From NCBI RefSeq assembly GCF_002204745.1, contig NZ_NIRR01000007.1, positions 1 to 64,000 on the forward strand: a stretch of 64,000 nucleotides of DNA, read 5' to 3'. Each line of letters begins with the position of its first letter. The stretch's first letter is position 1. Positions 17,834 through 26,417 of this stretch are shown in pieces. Position numbers and translations under genes: made by a program. Source of the DNA: Hymenobacter amundsenii (GTDB taxonomy: Bacteria; Bacteroidota; Bacteroidia; Cytophagales; Hymenobacteraceae). Under the pieces are notes generated by a model. It made no database searches and had not been told where the DNA came from. It was given only the letters and a program-made list of their open reading frames with translations.

Positions 17834-17912
17834 GGGGCTTCGTTGTCAGGCCGCCGGGCATTGTGCTTGAATAACCACAGCACGATGCCCGGCTACCCGA
17901 TAACGAAGCCCC
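17834..17912. repeat. nested palindrome downstream of gatC
   Basis: Outer arms GGGGCTTCGTT (17834-17844) and AACGAAGCCCC (17902-17912); inner arms GCCGGGCAT (17853-17861) and ATGCCCGGC (17885-17893). Same size class and 3'-of-gene placement as the other long palindromes. Confidence 0.75.
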
Positions 17913-17943
17913 GATACTTGATACCCGGTAACCAAACCCTGCT

Positions 17944-20900
17944 TTGACTCCCGCTCCCTCCTCCCTTACTTCCCGCTGGCCCTGGCCGCTGTTGCTGCTG
18001 GCCCTGTGCGCGGGGCTGGCGGCCGGGCTGGCCGGTTGGCACTACTTCACAGCCGAGGATGCGGTGCTGCCCCTGCGGCCCGTCGCCCAACTCACGCCCG
18101 TACCCCTGACGGTGGCCGAAGTGGCGGTGGGGCTGGCTCGCCTGCCGGTGCAGGCCAACGGCTACCTGCTCACCCAGACCTATGATGTAGCCGGGCCGTT
18201 TCTGCGGCCCGGGGCGGCGCTGGGGCTAGTGGTGCTGCTGGGCGTAGCGCTGGCCTACTTTCTGGCCGCTGCCAGCTCGCTGGCCCGGCCGGCCTTCGTG
18301 GCGGGCATGGCGCTGGTCATTTTTCTACTGATGTCGCTCAACGCTGATTTGCTGGGCGTTTTCGTTACCGGGAAGCAGTATGTGCTGCTGGTGGCGCTGG
18401 CGGCGCTGGTGGGGCCGGCGTACTACTTCCACGCCTTCCGGCCCGACGTGTCGTTTGGGCGGCGGCTGGGCACCTTTGCTTTCCTCGTGACGGGGCTGGG
18501 GCTGCTGGTGTTTCTGCGCAACCCCAACCCCGCCGACTACACGGCCCTGCACCTAAGCGCGTATTTTACGGTAGCCGGGGCCGTGGCCTTTGGGCTGCTA
18601 GTGCTGTGGGTAGGGTTTGAAAACGTGCATGGGCTGCTCTGGCTTAATACCCAAGCCGATACGCCCGCTGGCCGATACGGGCTCTGGCCGTTCCTGCTGG
18701 CGGCCGGGCTGTACCTGGGGGCACTGCTCCTCTACTATCTCAACCAAAGCCAGTTATTGGTGCTGCCCGGCCTCTACCTCGACCCCTACCTACTGCTGCT
18801 GCCGGCCGTGGTGGTGGGCTGGCTGGGCCAACGCCGCCGCGCCGCAACTTACGCGGACTGGGTGCCACCAGGGGCTGCCACCGTGCTGTACCTGGTGCTG
18901 GTGCTGCTGGCCGCCGCTACCCTCGGCTATGCCCTGGCCACCACCAACGACCCGCTGCTGCAAGCCGGCCGCGACTTTACGGCGCTGGTATTTCTGGGCT
19001 TGGGAACGGCATTTCTGGTGTATGTGCTACTAAACTTCGGGCCGCTACTGCGCCAGAAAAAGGCTGTGCACCGCGTGGTGTTCGAGCCCCGGCGGTTTCC
19101 ATTCTACGCCATGTACGCGCTGGGCCTCGTGGTGGTCGTGGCCGTGAGTTTGCGCAACAACTTTTTTGTGCTCGACCAGGTGCAGGCCGGCTCGTTCAAT
19201 AATCTGGGCGATTTGGCCCGCTGGGAAAGTGAGTTGGCACCCGACGACCTCTCGCGGGCTCTGGTGGCTGAGCGTTACTACGCCGAGAGCGACGACCTCG
19301 ACCAGCACAACCACAAGGCCAGCCTGGGCCGGGCCGCGCTCTACCGCTTCCGCCTCCAGCGCCAAAACGAAATCAATATCCTGCGCCGGGCCCTCGACCG
19401 CCGCCCCTCGCCCCGCCTTACGCTGCGCCTGGCGGCCCTCTACAACGAGCCCCGGGACTTTTTCGACCGGTTGGCCGTGCTGCGAGCCGGGCTTCAGGCC
19501 CACCCCGCCAACGCCGCCCTCAACGCCGATCTGGCCCAGCTCTATTCCCGCTCCAGCCTAACCGATTCGGTGGCGTTTTACCGTGCCCGGGCGGCGGCCA
19601 CCGCCCCCAACAACCCCACGCTGGCCGCCAACGAGCTGGCTTACCGCATCCAACAGCAACAGTGGGCGGCCGCCGCCGAGTTGGTAGAGGCCACCGGCAG
19701 CAACGCCTCGCCCGCCTTCCAAAGCAATGCCCTGGTACTGGCCCAGCTCACCGGCCAACCGGGCACTGCCAACGTGCTGCCCCCCGATACCACCACCAGC
19801 CTCGACGCCACCAACTTCGCCCTGCTCTACCACGACGGGCTGGCCCGCGCCACTCGCCACGATACCACCTTGCTGCCCCTGCTGCCTGCCTTGGCGGCCA
19901 ACCCGGCCAATGCAGCCTACCTCGACCAGCTGACGCTGCTGCGGGCCTTTAGCCAACACTATGGAGGCCGGCCGGTAGCGGCCCAGAATGCGCTGCTGCC
20001 CCTGGCTACCGGCTCAGGGGCGGGCACCGCCTATTACCAGCAGCTGCAGGGGCTATGGCTACTCGACCAGCACCTGCCCGCCCCTGCCGCGGGCCGCCTC
20101 CACGAAGCCCGCGAAAACGGCGCGCCCGAAGCCGCCCTGCCCGAAGCCTACGCCCTGGCCCTGACCAGCCAGCCCGATTCGGCCCGACAGGTAGCAAACC
20201 AGGCCGCCCCCGGACTTACCCGCCGGTTGTTACAGGCCGCCCTTGACCCTGAGCTGCGCACCACCTATTCTCAGGCGCCCGACTCGGTACAGGCCCAATA
20301 CCTGGTACTGCGGGGCGATGAGCTGCCGGCCACTGCCCTGCTGCCCGCCGCCGCTGCCATTACCAGCCCGGCCTTGCGGCAAGTAGCGCTGCTGGCGCAG
20401 TTGCCCCGGGCCCTGAACGCCGGCCAGCTAGTGCCAGTTGGCCAGACTTTGGACCAGACTGCTCCAGCCGTTGGAGCCGTGGGGGCCTCACCCTGGAACG
20501 TGCTGCGGGGCGAGCTGTACGTGCGCGGCCGGCAGTGGCCCCAGCTGCGGGATCTGGTACAAAAAGGAGTTTTTGCAGGCTTCGACACGTTTCAGCGCCT
20601 CTACTTCCGGGCCACGCTGGCCGAGGCCGACCAGCAGCCTAAAGAAGCGGGCCGCCTCTATGCCCAACTCGTGCAGCAGGCCCCATTCGTGGAAAACGGC
20701 TTGGTGGCCGCCGCCGCTTTCCATACCCGCCAGGGCGATGCTTCAGCCGCCTACAACGTGCTGCTGCGCGGTATCGAGTACAACCCGCAGTCGGTGCCCC
20801 TGCTGAAAGCTTTCGTGCTCTCCGCCGTACCAATAGGCCTGGTTGAGTATGCCCAGCAGCCACTTTACCGCCTGGGCACGTTGCTTTCCCCCACAGATTA

Positions 20901-20970
20901 TAGTATATTTCGTACGGAGTATGATGCGGCCCTCGCGGCCCGAACGGCTTCTGACGGTCCCTGGAACTAA
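17944..20970 (+). CDS. large membrane protein with C-terminal TPR-like repeats
   Basis: 1008 residues from a TTG (MTPAPSSLTSRWPW). The first roughly 430 residues hold about a dozen hydrophobic segments, beginning with WPWPLLLLALCAGLAAGLAG. The remainder is a soluble alpha-helical repeat region with TPR character (ALYRFRLQRQNEINILRRAL, LAQLYSRSSLTDSVAFYRA, YAQLVQQAPFVENGLVAAAA). I do not recognise a named family; Bacteroidota genomes carry similar DUF-type membrane/TPR proteins. It ends 18 bp before a MacB-type ATPase gene on the same strand, so the two are probably co-transcribed, though no permease domain of the MacB type is visible in it. Confidence 0.75.
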   Translation: MTPAPSSLTSRWPWPLLLLALCAGLAAGLAGWHYFTAEDAVLPLRPVAQLTPVPLTVAEVAVGLARLPVQANGYLLTQTYDVAGPFLRPGAALGLVVLLGVALAYFLAAASSLARPAFVAGMALVIFLLMSLNADLLGVFVTGKQYVLLVALAALVGPAYYFHAFRPDVSFGRRLGTFAFLVTGLGLLVFLRNPNPADYTALHLSAYFTVAGAVAFGLLVLWVGFENVHGLLWLNTQADTPAGRYGLWPFLLAAGLYLGALLLYYLNQSQLLVLPGLYLDPYLLLLPAVVVGWLGQRRRAATYADWVPPGAATVLYLVLVLLAAATLGYALATTNDPLLQAGRDFTALVFLGLGTAFLVYVLLNFGPLLRQKKAVHRVVFEPRRFPFYAMYALGLVVVVAVSLRNNFFVLDQVQAGSFNNLGDLARWESELAPDDLSRALVAERYYAESDDLDQHNHKASLGRAALYRFRLQRQNEINILRRALDRRPSPRLTLRLAALYNEPRDFFDRLAVLRAGLQAHPANAALNADLAQLYSRSSLTDSVAFYRARAAATAPNNPTLAANELAYRIQQQQWAAAAELVEATGSNASPAFQSNALVLAQLTGQPGTANVLPPDTTTSLDATNFALLYHDGLARATRHDTTLLPLLPALAANPANAAYLDQLTLLRAFSQHYGGRPVAAQNALLPLATGSGAGTAYYQQLQGLWLLDQHLPAPAAGRLHEARENGAPEAALPEAYALALTSQPDSARQVANQAAPGLTRRLLQAALDPELRTTYSQAPDSVQAQYLVLRGDELPATALLPAAAAITSPALRQVALLAQLPRALNAGQLVPVGQTLDQTAPAVGAVGASPWNVLRGELYVRGRQWPQLRDLVQKGVFAGFDTFQRLYFRATLAEADQQPKEAGRLYAQLVQQAPFVENGLVAAAAFHTRQGDASAAYNVLLRGIEYNPQSVPLLKAFVLSAVPIGLVEYAQQPLYRLGTLLSPTDYSIFRTEYDAALAARTASDGPWN

Positions 20971-20988
20971 CCCCTGCCCCCTTCTGGT

Positions 20989-21708
20989 ATGATGCCTCCC
21001 GTTATCCAAACCACCGATATTTCCAAGGTTTACCGCATGGGAGCCGAGGAAATTCACGCCCTGCAATCCATTTCCATCACCATCCAGCGGGGCGAGTATG
21101 TGGCCTTCATGGGTCCCTCGGGTTCGGGCAAATCCACGCTCATGAACATCATTGGCTGCCTCGATACGCCTTCCGGCGGCCAGTACATCCTCAACGGGAA
21201 GGATGTCAGCAACATGAGCGACAACCAGCTAGCCGACGTGCGCAACCGCGAAATCGGCTTCGTATTCCAGTCGTTCAACTTGCTGCCCCGTGCCACCTCC
21301 CTCGACAACGTAGCCCTGCCCCTCATTTATGCCGGCTACGGTAAAAGCGAGCGGCACGAGCTGGCCCGCGAAGCCCTGCGCAGCGTTGGCCTCGCCGACC
21401 GGGCCCTACACAAGCCTAATGAGCTAAGTGGCGGCCAGCGCCAGCGCGTGGCCATTGCCCGCGCCCTGGTCAACAACCCCAGCATCATTCTGGCCGACGA
21501 ACCCACTGGCGCGCTGGATACCCGCACCAGCCACGAAATCATGGAGCTGTTCGAAGCCCTCTACGCCCGGGGCAACACCATTATCATGGTAACCCACGAA
21601 GAGGATATTGCCATGCACGCCCACCGCATCGTGCGCCTGCGCGACGGGCTGGTGGAAACCGACGAGGTAAACGAGAACATCGTAATCAGCCAGCTTGAAA
21701 GGCATTAG
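20989..21708 (+). CDS. MacB/LolD-type ABC transporter ATP-binding protein
   Basis: 239 residues. Walker [10 protein letters not shown] (about residues 42-50), Q-loop [20 protein letters not shown] (characteristic of the MacB/LolD/FtsE class), signature [15 protein letters not shown], Walker [13 protein letters not shown] and switch histidine VTHEEDIA. This class powers mechanotransmission exporters with FtsX-like permeases. No such permease is adjacent. The upstream neighbour is the 1008-residue membrane/TPR protein, and the downstream gene mmaB is unrelated. Substrate unknown. Confidence 0.93.
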   Translation: MMPPVIQTTDISKVYRMGAEEIHALQSISITIQRGEYVAFMGPSGSGKSTLMNIIGCLDTPSGGQYILNGKDVSNMSDNQLADVRNREIGFVFQSFNLLPRATSLDNVALPLIYAGYGKSERHELAREALRSVGLADRALHKPNELSGGQRQRVAIARALVNNPSIILADEPTGALDTRTSHEIMELFEALYARGNTIIMVTHEEDIAMHAHRIVRLRDGLVETDEVNENIVISQLERH

Positions 21709-21717
21709 TAGACCCCG

Positions 21718-21742
21718 CCGCCAACTTTTTCGCGGTTGGCGG
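21718..21742 (+). terminator. hairpin after the ABC ATPase gene
   Basis: CCGCCAAC/GTTGGCGG 8-bp stem around TTTTTCGCG, ten bases after the stop. There is no strong T-tract, so terminator function is uncertain. Confidence 0.4.
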
Positions 21743-21776
21743 GTAGTGCTGGTAGCGGGCGGCCGGTTAGCCGTAA

Positions 21777-21809
21777 AACGTCATGCTCAGCCTCGCTAAG
21801 CATGACGTT
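21777..21809. repeat. short palindrome AACGTCATGCTCAGC...
   Basis: 15-bp arms with one mismatch around CTC. A minimal member of the CGTCATGCT(G/C)AGC family, lying between the ABC ATPase gene and mmaB. Confidence 0.65.
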
Positions 21810-21866
21810 CTGTTACCAGGGCCCGGCCCACTGCTTTATTCTTCCATCCTCCACCGCTTTCTGCAC

Positions 21867-22415
21867 TTGAAAATCTATACTAAAACCGGCGACCAGGGCC
21901 TGACCTCCCTCATTGGGGGCACCCGGGTGCCCAAATCGAGCTTGCGCATCGAGTGTTACGGCACTGTCGATGAGCTCAACTCCTACATCGGCCTCGTCCG
22001 CGACCAGGACATTAACGCGTCGCGGCGGCCGCTGCTCAAGGAAATTCAGGACCGGCTATTCACTATCGGCTCTTCCCTGGCTTCCGACCCCGAGAAGTCG
22101 AAGATGAAGATTCCCGACCTGCATGCCGAAGACGTGACGCTGCTGGAACAGGAAATGGACCGCATGAACGAAACGTTGCCCGAACTGCGCGTATTCGTGC
22201 TGCCCGGTGGCCACCAGTCGGTATCGTTTGCTCATTTGGCCCGTTGCGTGTGCCGCCGGGCCGAGCGGCTGGTGATTCATTTGCGTGAAGATGAGTTTGT
22301 GGCCGACCTGGTAGTCATGTACCTCAACCGCCTCTCCGATTACCTGTTCGTGCTCAGCCGCCAGATGGCCCACGAACTGGGGGCCGAAGAAGTGAAGTGG
22401 GAACCCCGGATGTAA
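21867..22415 (+). CDS. mmaB: PduO-type cob(I)alamin adenosyltransferase
   Basis: 182 residues from the TTG at 21867 (KIYTKTGDQGLTSL); the upstream extension runs through a palindrome and is rejected. Transfers adenosyl from ATP to cob(I)alamin to make adenosylcobalamin. Diagnostic motifs: KIYTKTGDQGLT, GGTRVPKSSLRIECYGTVDE (ATP site), and the C-terminal RRAERLVIHLREDE and YLNRLSDYLFVLSR. Supplies the cofactor for MutA/MutB encoded at 37865-41916. No cobalamin riboswitch was recognised in front of it. A CCGGATGT/ACATCCGG hairpin (22406-22434) overlaps its stop codon. Confidence 0.93.
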   Translation: MKIYTKTGDQGLTSLIGGTRVPKSSLRIECYGTVDELNSYIGLVRDQDINASRRPLLKEIQDRLFTIGSSLASDPEKSKMKIPDLHAEDVTLLEQEMDRMNETLPELRVFVLPGGHQSVSFAHLARCVCRRAERLVIHLREDEFVADLVVMYLNRLSDYLFVLSRQMAHELGAEEVKWEPRM

Positions 22416-22561
22416 GGCGCCGGACAACATCCGGCCTAACACTCGTTCGGCAAAAATTCGCCATCTTTAGCAACTGCCCGCTCCCCCTCCCGGCGCGGGT
22501 CGGTCTATTTCCCATTCTGGCTTCACCCGGCCCCCTACCCACCCAGCCCACCCACCTTACC

Positions 22562-23626
22562 ATGCTCGACACGCTCACAATCAGCACCCAGCCTACGGCT
22601 AAATCGCGCCTGCCCGAAATCGATTTCGATAATCTCGACTTCGGCCGCACCTTCTCCGACCACATGCTGGTAGTAGACTACCACGACGGCGAGTGGCAGC
22701 AGCCCCAGATTGTTCCCTACGGCCCGATGACGGTTAGCCCCGCCAACTCGGCCATCCACTACGGCCAGTCGATTTTTGAGGGCCTGAAGGCGTACAAGAG
22801 CCAGTCGGGCGAAGTGGCGCTGTTCCGCCCCCTCGATAACTTCCACCGCCTCAACGCGTCGGCCGAGCGCATGTGCATGCCCCAGCTGCCCGAAGAAATC
22901 TTCATGCAGGGCTTGCTCCAGCTCGTGCGCCTCGACGCCGGCTGGGTTCCCGAGGGCCCGGGCAGTGCCCTCTATATCCGGCCCTTCATGTTTGCCACCG
23001 ATGCTATGCTGGGCGTGCGCCCCTCCGAGTCGTACCGTTTCATGATCGTGACCTGCCCGGTGGGCCTCTACTACCCCAAGCCGCTGCGCGTGCGCTTCGA
23101 GGAGAAATACGTGCGCTCGGCCGAAGGTGGGGCCGGCTACTCCAAGAACGCCGGCAACTACGGCGCGGCCATGTACCCCACCCGCCTGGGCCAGGAAGAG
23201 GGCTATAACCAGCTCATCTGGACCGATGCTTCCGAGCATAAATACGTAGAGGAATCGGGCACCATGAACGCTATGTTCATCATCGACGGCCGCCTCGTTA
23301 CGCCCGCCCTCAGCTCTTCCATCCTCGACGGCATTACGCGCCGCAGCGTGCTGCAACTGGCCCGCGACTGGGGCATGCAAGTGGAGGAGCGCCAGGTATC
23401 GGCCCGCGAAATCATGCAGGCACAGGCCGACGGCACCCTCCAGGAGGCTTTTGGCGTAGGCACCGCCGCCACTATTGCCTCCATAGCCGTTATCGGTTAC
23501 CAGGGCCAGGACTACGAGCTGCCGGCCGTGGCCGACGATGCCTTCTCGCGCCGGGCCACGGCTGCCCTCGCCGCCATCCGTAAGGGCCAAGCACCCGATG
23601 CGCACAACTGGATGGTGCGCGTATAA
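22562..23626 (+). CDS. ilvE: branched-chain amino acid aminotransferase
   Basis: 354 residues from the ATG at 22562 (MLDTLTISTQPTAK); the longer frame to 22397 is not family sequence. PLP fold-type IV enzyme interconverting Leu, Ile and Val with their 2-oxo acids. Motifs: SAIHYGQSIFEGLKAYKS, PFMFATDAMLGVRPS, the catalytic lysine in YSKNAGNYGAAMYP, and EESGTMNAMFII. This is the longer BCAT form shared by Bacteroidota and eukaryotes. Stands alone, followed by hairpins before prfB. Confidence 0.95.
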   Translation: MLDTLTISTQPTAKSRLPEIDFDNLDFGRTFSDHMLVVDYHDGEWQQPQIVPYGPMTVSPANSAIHYGQSIFEGLKAYKSQSGEVALFRPLDNFHRLNASAERMCMPQLPEEIFMQGLLQLVRLDAGWVPEGPGSALYIRPFMFATDAMLGVRPSESYRFMIVTCPVGLYYPKPLRVRFEEKYVRSAEGGAGYSKNAGNYGAAMYPTRLGQEEGYNQLIWTDASEHKYVEESGTMNAMFIIDGRLVTPALSSSILDGITRRSVLQLARDWGMQVEERQVSAREIMQAQADGTLQEAFGVGTAATIASIAVIGYQGQDYELPAVADDAFSRRATAALAAIRKGQAPDAHNWMVRV

Positions 23627-23654
23627 CCGTATAACCAAGGCACCATAATTACTG

Positions 23655-23692
23655 CCGGAGCCGGTCCTGCCACGTTGGCGGGGCCGGCTCCG
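23655..23692 (+). terminator. hairpin after ilvE
   Basis: CGGAGCCGGTCC pairs with GGGGCCGGCTCCG around TGCCACGTTGGC. It lies in the ilvE-prfB spacer. The stem is strong but the T-tract is weak. Confidence 0.5.
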
Positions 23693-23708
23693 CGGTGTTT
23701 ACCGCTTA

Positions 23709-23716
23709 TATTTTTG
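23709..23716 (+). promoter_or_regulatory. -7 box of prfB
   Basis: TATTTTTG matches TAnnTTTG exactly, about 62 bp before the prfB ATG. The hairpin at 23732-23757 would then lie in the transcribed leader. Confidence 0.45.
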
Positions 23717-23731
23717 CCACCTTTGGCCTTT

Positions 23732-23758
23732 GCCGGTCCAACTGGGCCGGCCGTTTTT
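23732..23758 (+). terminator. terminator-like hairpin with T-tract in the prfB leader
   Basis: GCCGGTCC/GGGCCGGC stem with an AACT loop, followed by CGTTTTTT, ending 20 bp before the prfB start codon. It either ends ilvE read-through or attenuates prfB. Confidence 0.6.
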
Positions 23759-23777
23759 TCATCCACACTTTTTTTCC

Positions 23778-24855
23778 ATGACCCACGACCAGGTGAAGGA
23801 ATTGAAGGGCCGCGCTGAGGCCCTGAGGAGGTATCTTTGACTACGATGCCCGCAAAGAACAAGTAACCGAAATAGAAGCCCAGTCCACTGCCCCCGGCTT
23901 CTGGGACGATTCCAAGGCGGCCGAAGCCACCATGCGCGAGCTAAAGGGCATCAAAGTCTGGACCGACGACTATGAGGCGGTGGAGAAGGTAGTCGACGAC
24001 GTGGAGGTACTCTACGAGTTCCACCGCGAAGGCGACGTGCCCGAAGACGAGATGCAACGCGAGTTCGGCGCGGCCGAGCAGGCCGTTGAGCGGCTGGAAT
24101 TCAAGCGGATGCTCTCCGACGAGGAAGACCAGCTTTCGGCCGTCATCGACATCAACCCCGGGGCCGGGGGCACCGAAAGCCAGGACTGGGCCGAAATGCT
24201 CATGCGCATGTACATTATGTGGGGCGAGAAGCAGGGCTTTACGGTGCGCCAGCTCAGCTACCAGCCCGGCGAAGGGGCCGGCATCAAATCGGCCTCGCTC
24301 GAAATCGATGGCCAGTTTGCCTATGGCTACCTGAAAAGCGAAATTGGGGTGCACCGGCTCGTGCGCATGTCGCCCTTCGACAGCAGCGGCCGCCGCCACA
24401 CCTCGTTCGCCTCGGTATTCGCTTACCCGGTGATTGATGACACCATCAACATCGAAATCAACCCCGCCGACATCAGCTGGGACACGTTCCGGGCGGGTGG
24501 GGCCGGCGGCCAGAACGTGAACAAGGTCGAAACCGCCGTGCGCCTCACCCACGCGCCTTCCGGCATCATCATCGCCGTCCAGATTGAACGCAGCCAGCTC
24601 ATGAACAAGGAGCACGCCCTGCGCATGCTCAAGTCGCGCCTCTACCAGATCGAGATGGACAAGCGCAATGCGGCCCGCGACGTAGTGGAAGCCGGCAAGA
24701 AGCGCATCGACTTCGGTTCCCAGATCCGCAACTACGTGCTGCACCCCTACAAGCTCATCAAAGACCTGCGCACCGGCATCGAGCGCACCGACGTGCACAA
24801 CGTACTCGACGGGGACCTGGAGGAGTACATTAAAGGGTTTTTGATGCAGAACTAG
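23778..24855 (+). CDS. prfB: peptide chain release factor 2 with programmed +1 frameshift
   Basis: Starts at the ATG at 23778, reads 20 codons to CTT (23835-23837), then meets an in-frame TGA (23838-23840). The slippery site is the classic RF2 signal: an AGGAGG Shine-Dalgarno-like stretch, then TATCTTTGAC. Ribosomes slip +1 and resume at GAC (23839), giving about 358 residues; low RF2 levels favour the shift, which is autoregulation. The main part has the SPF stop-codon motif ([14 protein letters not shown], near residue 197) and the peptidyl-hydrolysis GGQ motif ([13 protein letters not shown], near 245). Not a pseudogene. Confidence 0.95.
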
Positions 24856-24907
24856 ATACAGTGGTGCTACCTGGCACCCATATATCCATCGATTCTCTTC
24901 TTACCAG

Positions 24908-24950
24908 ACACAAAAAAAGGCTGCCCGATTGGACAGCCTCTTTTTGTGTG
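24908..24950. terminator. bidirectional terminator between prfB and the susD-like gene
   Basis: Stem built from ACACAAAAAAAGGCTG..CC and its complement, with a GATT loop and A/T runs on both sides, between convergent genes. Confidence 0.85.
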
Positions 24951-24965
24951 TACTTCTGAAGGGGT

Positions 24966-26390
24966 TTAAAACTTGTCCCAGAAGATTTTCGTGTTGACGT
25001 TGTCACCCCCGATAGCGGCAGCAGCAGCGGCGTTGTTGGCCGTGTTTAGGTTTTGCTCCACTACGGGATAAGGGAAGCGCACGGGCAGGTTGGAGAGGGC
25101 ACCCTCTGGCTTAGTCAGCTTCGGGTAGTCCAAACGACGGAACTCGCGGTAGGAATCCACTGGCTGTCCGTAGAGGGCAATCCACTTCTGGACACCAATT
25201 TTCTGCTTGTAGTCACCAGTAGCGGTGGCATAAGCAACAGCTGGCTGGGCGAGGTAAGCAGTTGCATCAGCATCGCTGCCACCCCAACGTTTGATAGAAG
25301 CCGTTACAGCATTGTTGTAATGCGAGGCAGCCGTACCACCCACTGCAAACCCACGTGCCGACGCTTCTGCCAGCAGGAACTCCACCTGCGAGTAAGAGAG
25401 CAGGTAGCTTGGAGCTGTCGGATCTTCCAGCGCAACGCCGGGAGAAGAGAAGGACGCGTAGTTGTTGCCTACCCCATAAATACCTCCTTTGAAGGTACCG
25501 CCGTTGGGCTTGAAATAAGCGCCCAGACGTGGGTCCTTCAGCGTGTTGAGACGGTCGATGAAGAAGTTCGTACCAACGAAGTCATACCGACCGCTCTGTA
25601 CCAGGTCCACATACAGCGGGTTGGTGTTGGGGTTGGAACCAAGGAAGGTAAGTTTCGCGGACTCCTCATTGGAGGAAATCAGTTTGCCAACTGTGGATTC
25701 AACCAAAGTTTTGGCCTTGGCCTGATCCACATCGACGATAGTCATGGCCAGCCGTAGCTTCAGCGAGTTGGCGAACTTAACGAAGTTGCCTGTGTCGCCA
25801 TTGAAGTACAAATCAGCCGCACCCAATCCACCAGCCGACTTATCGAAGCTACCGATGGCAGTATCCAGACGCTTGATCAGATCATCGTAAATCGTCTTGG
25901 CATCGTCGTACTTGGGCTGGGGCTTGTTGAAGTCCAGAGCTTCCGAGTAAGGGATGTTGCCGTAAGTATCTACTAATACAGCCCAGGTATACACCTCCAG
26001 CGTCTCGATGGCAGCCAGTTGGTTGGCCTTCACCTTGGCGTCCATGGAGTTATCAGCCGTAATGAGCCGCTTGGCTTCATTCAGATCTGCTAGCACGTCG
26101 CGGTAAAGCGCCGACCAGAAGTTACGGTTGATATTTCGGGTATTGATGTCGTAGATGCTTTCGTCGAAGTACGTGGTTTGGGCCCAGTACTGCACGTACA
26201 GCCGGAACACGTTGGTGTTCACGTTGGCGCTAGCCAACGTAGAAGCCAATTCCCGCTCCGCGCTTGAAACGAGAGAGGTAGATGGAACTACACTAGCTCT
26301 CTTTGGGTCGATATTATAATCATCCAGCGAATCGACGCAGGATGTTGCCAGCACCATAGCTGGCAAGATGAAGAAAAGTGATTTTTTCAT
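24966..26390 (-). CDS. SusD-like outer-membrane nutrient-binding lipoprotein
   Basis: 474 residues with a lipoprotein signal (MKKSLFFILPAMVLATSC, lipobox LATSC, Cys at 18). The sequence after it (DYNIDPKRASVVPSTSLV, FRLYVQYWAQTTYFDE) fits the SusD-like_2 subgroup. Its TPR-like helices bind oligosaccharide or peptide at the cell surface and cap the SusC barrel. Lies 27 bp after susC on the same strand, forming a standard SusCD transporter. No glycoside hydrolase, sulfatase or regulator adjoins it, so the substrate cannot be guessed. Confidence 0.93.
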   Translation of the reverse strand: MKKSLFFILPAMVLATSCVDSLDDYNIDPKRASVVPSTSLVSSAERELASTLASANVNTNVFRLYVQYWAQTTYFDESIYDINTRNINRNFWSALYRDVLADLNEAKRLITADNSMDAKVKANQLAAIETLEVYTWAVLVDTYGNIPYSEALDFNKPQPKYDDAKTIYDDLIKRLDTAIGSFDKSAGGLGAADLYFNGDTGNFVKFANSLKLRLAMTIVDVDQAKAKTLVESTVGKLISSNEESAKLTFLGSNPNTNPLYVDLVQSGRYDFVGTNFFIDRLNTLKDPRLGAYFKPNGGTFKGGIYGVGNNYASFSSPGVALEDPTAPSYLLSYSQVEFLLAEASARGFAVGGTAASHYNNAVTASIKRWGGSDADATAYLAQPAVAYATATGDYKQKIGVQKWIALYGQPVDSYREFRRLDYPKLTKPEGALSNLPVRFPYPVVEQNLNTANNAAAAAAIGGDNVNTKIFWDKF

Positions 26391-26417
26391 TGTGAGAGTC
26401 AGTTAAAACGGGTGGCG

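Noticed and set aside
23838..23840. In-frame stop codon near the start of prfB as evidence of a pseudogene
   Set aside because: The surrounding AGGAGG and CTTTGAC context is the programmed RF2 frameshift, so the gene is intact.
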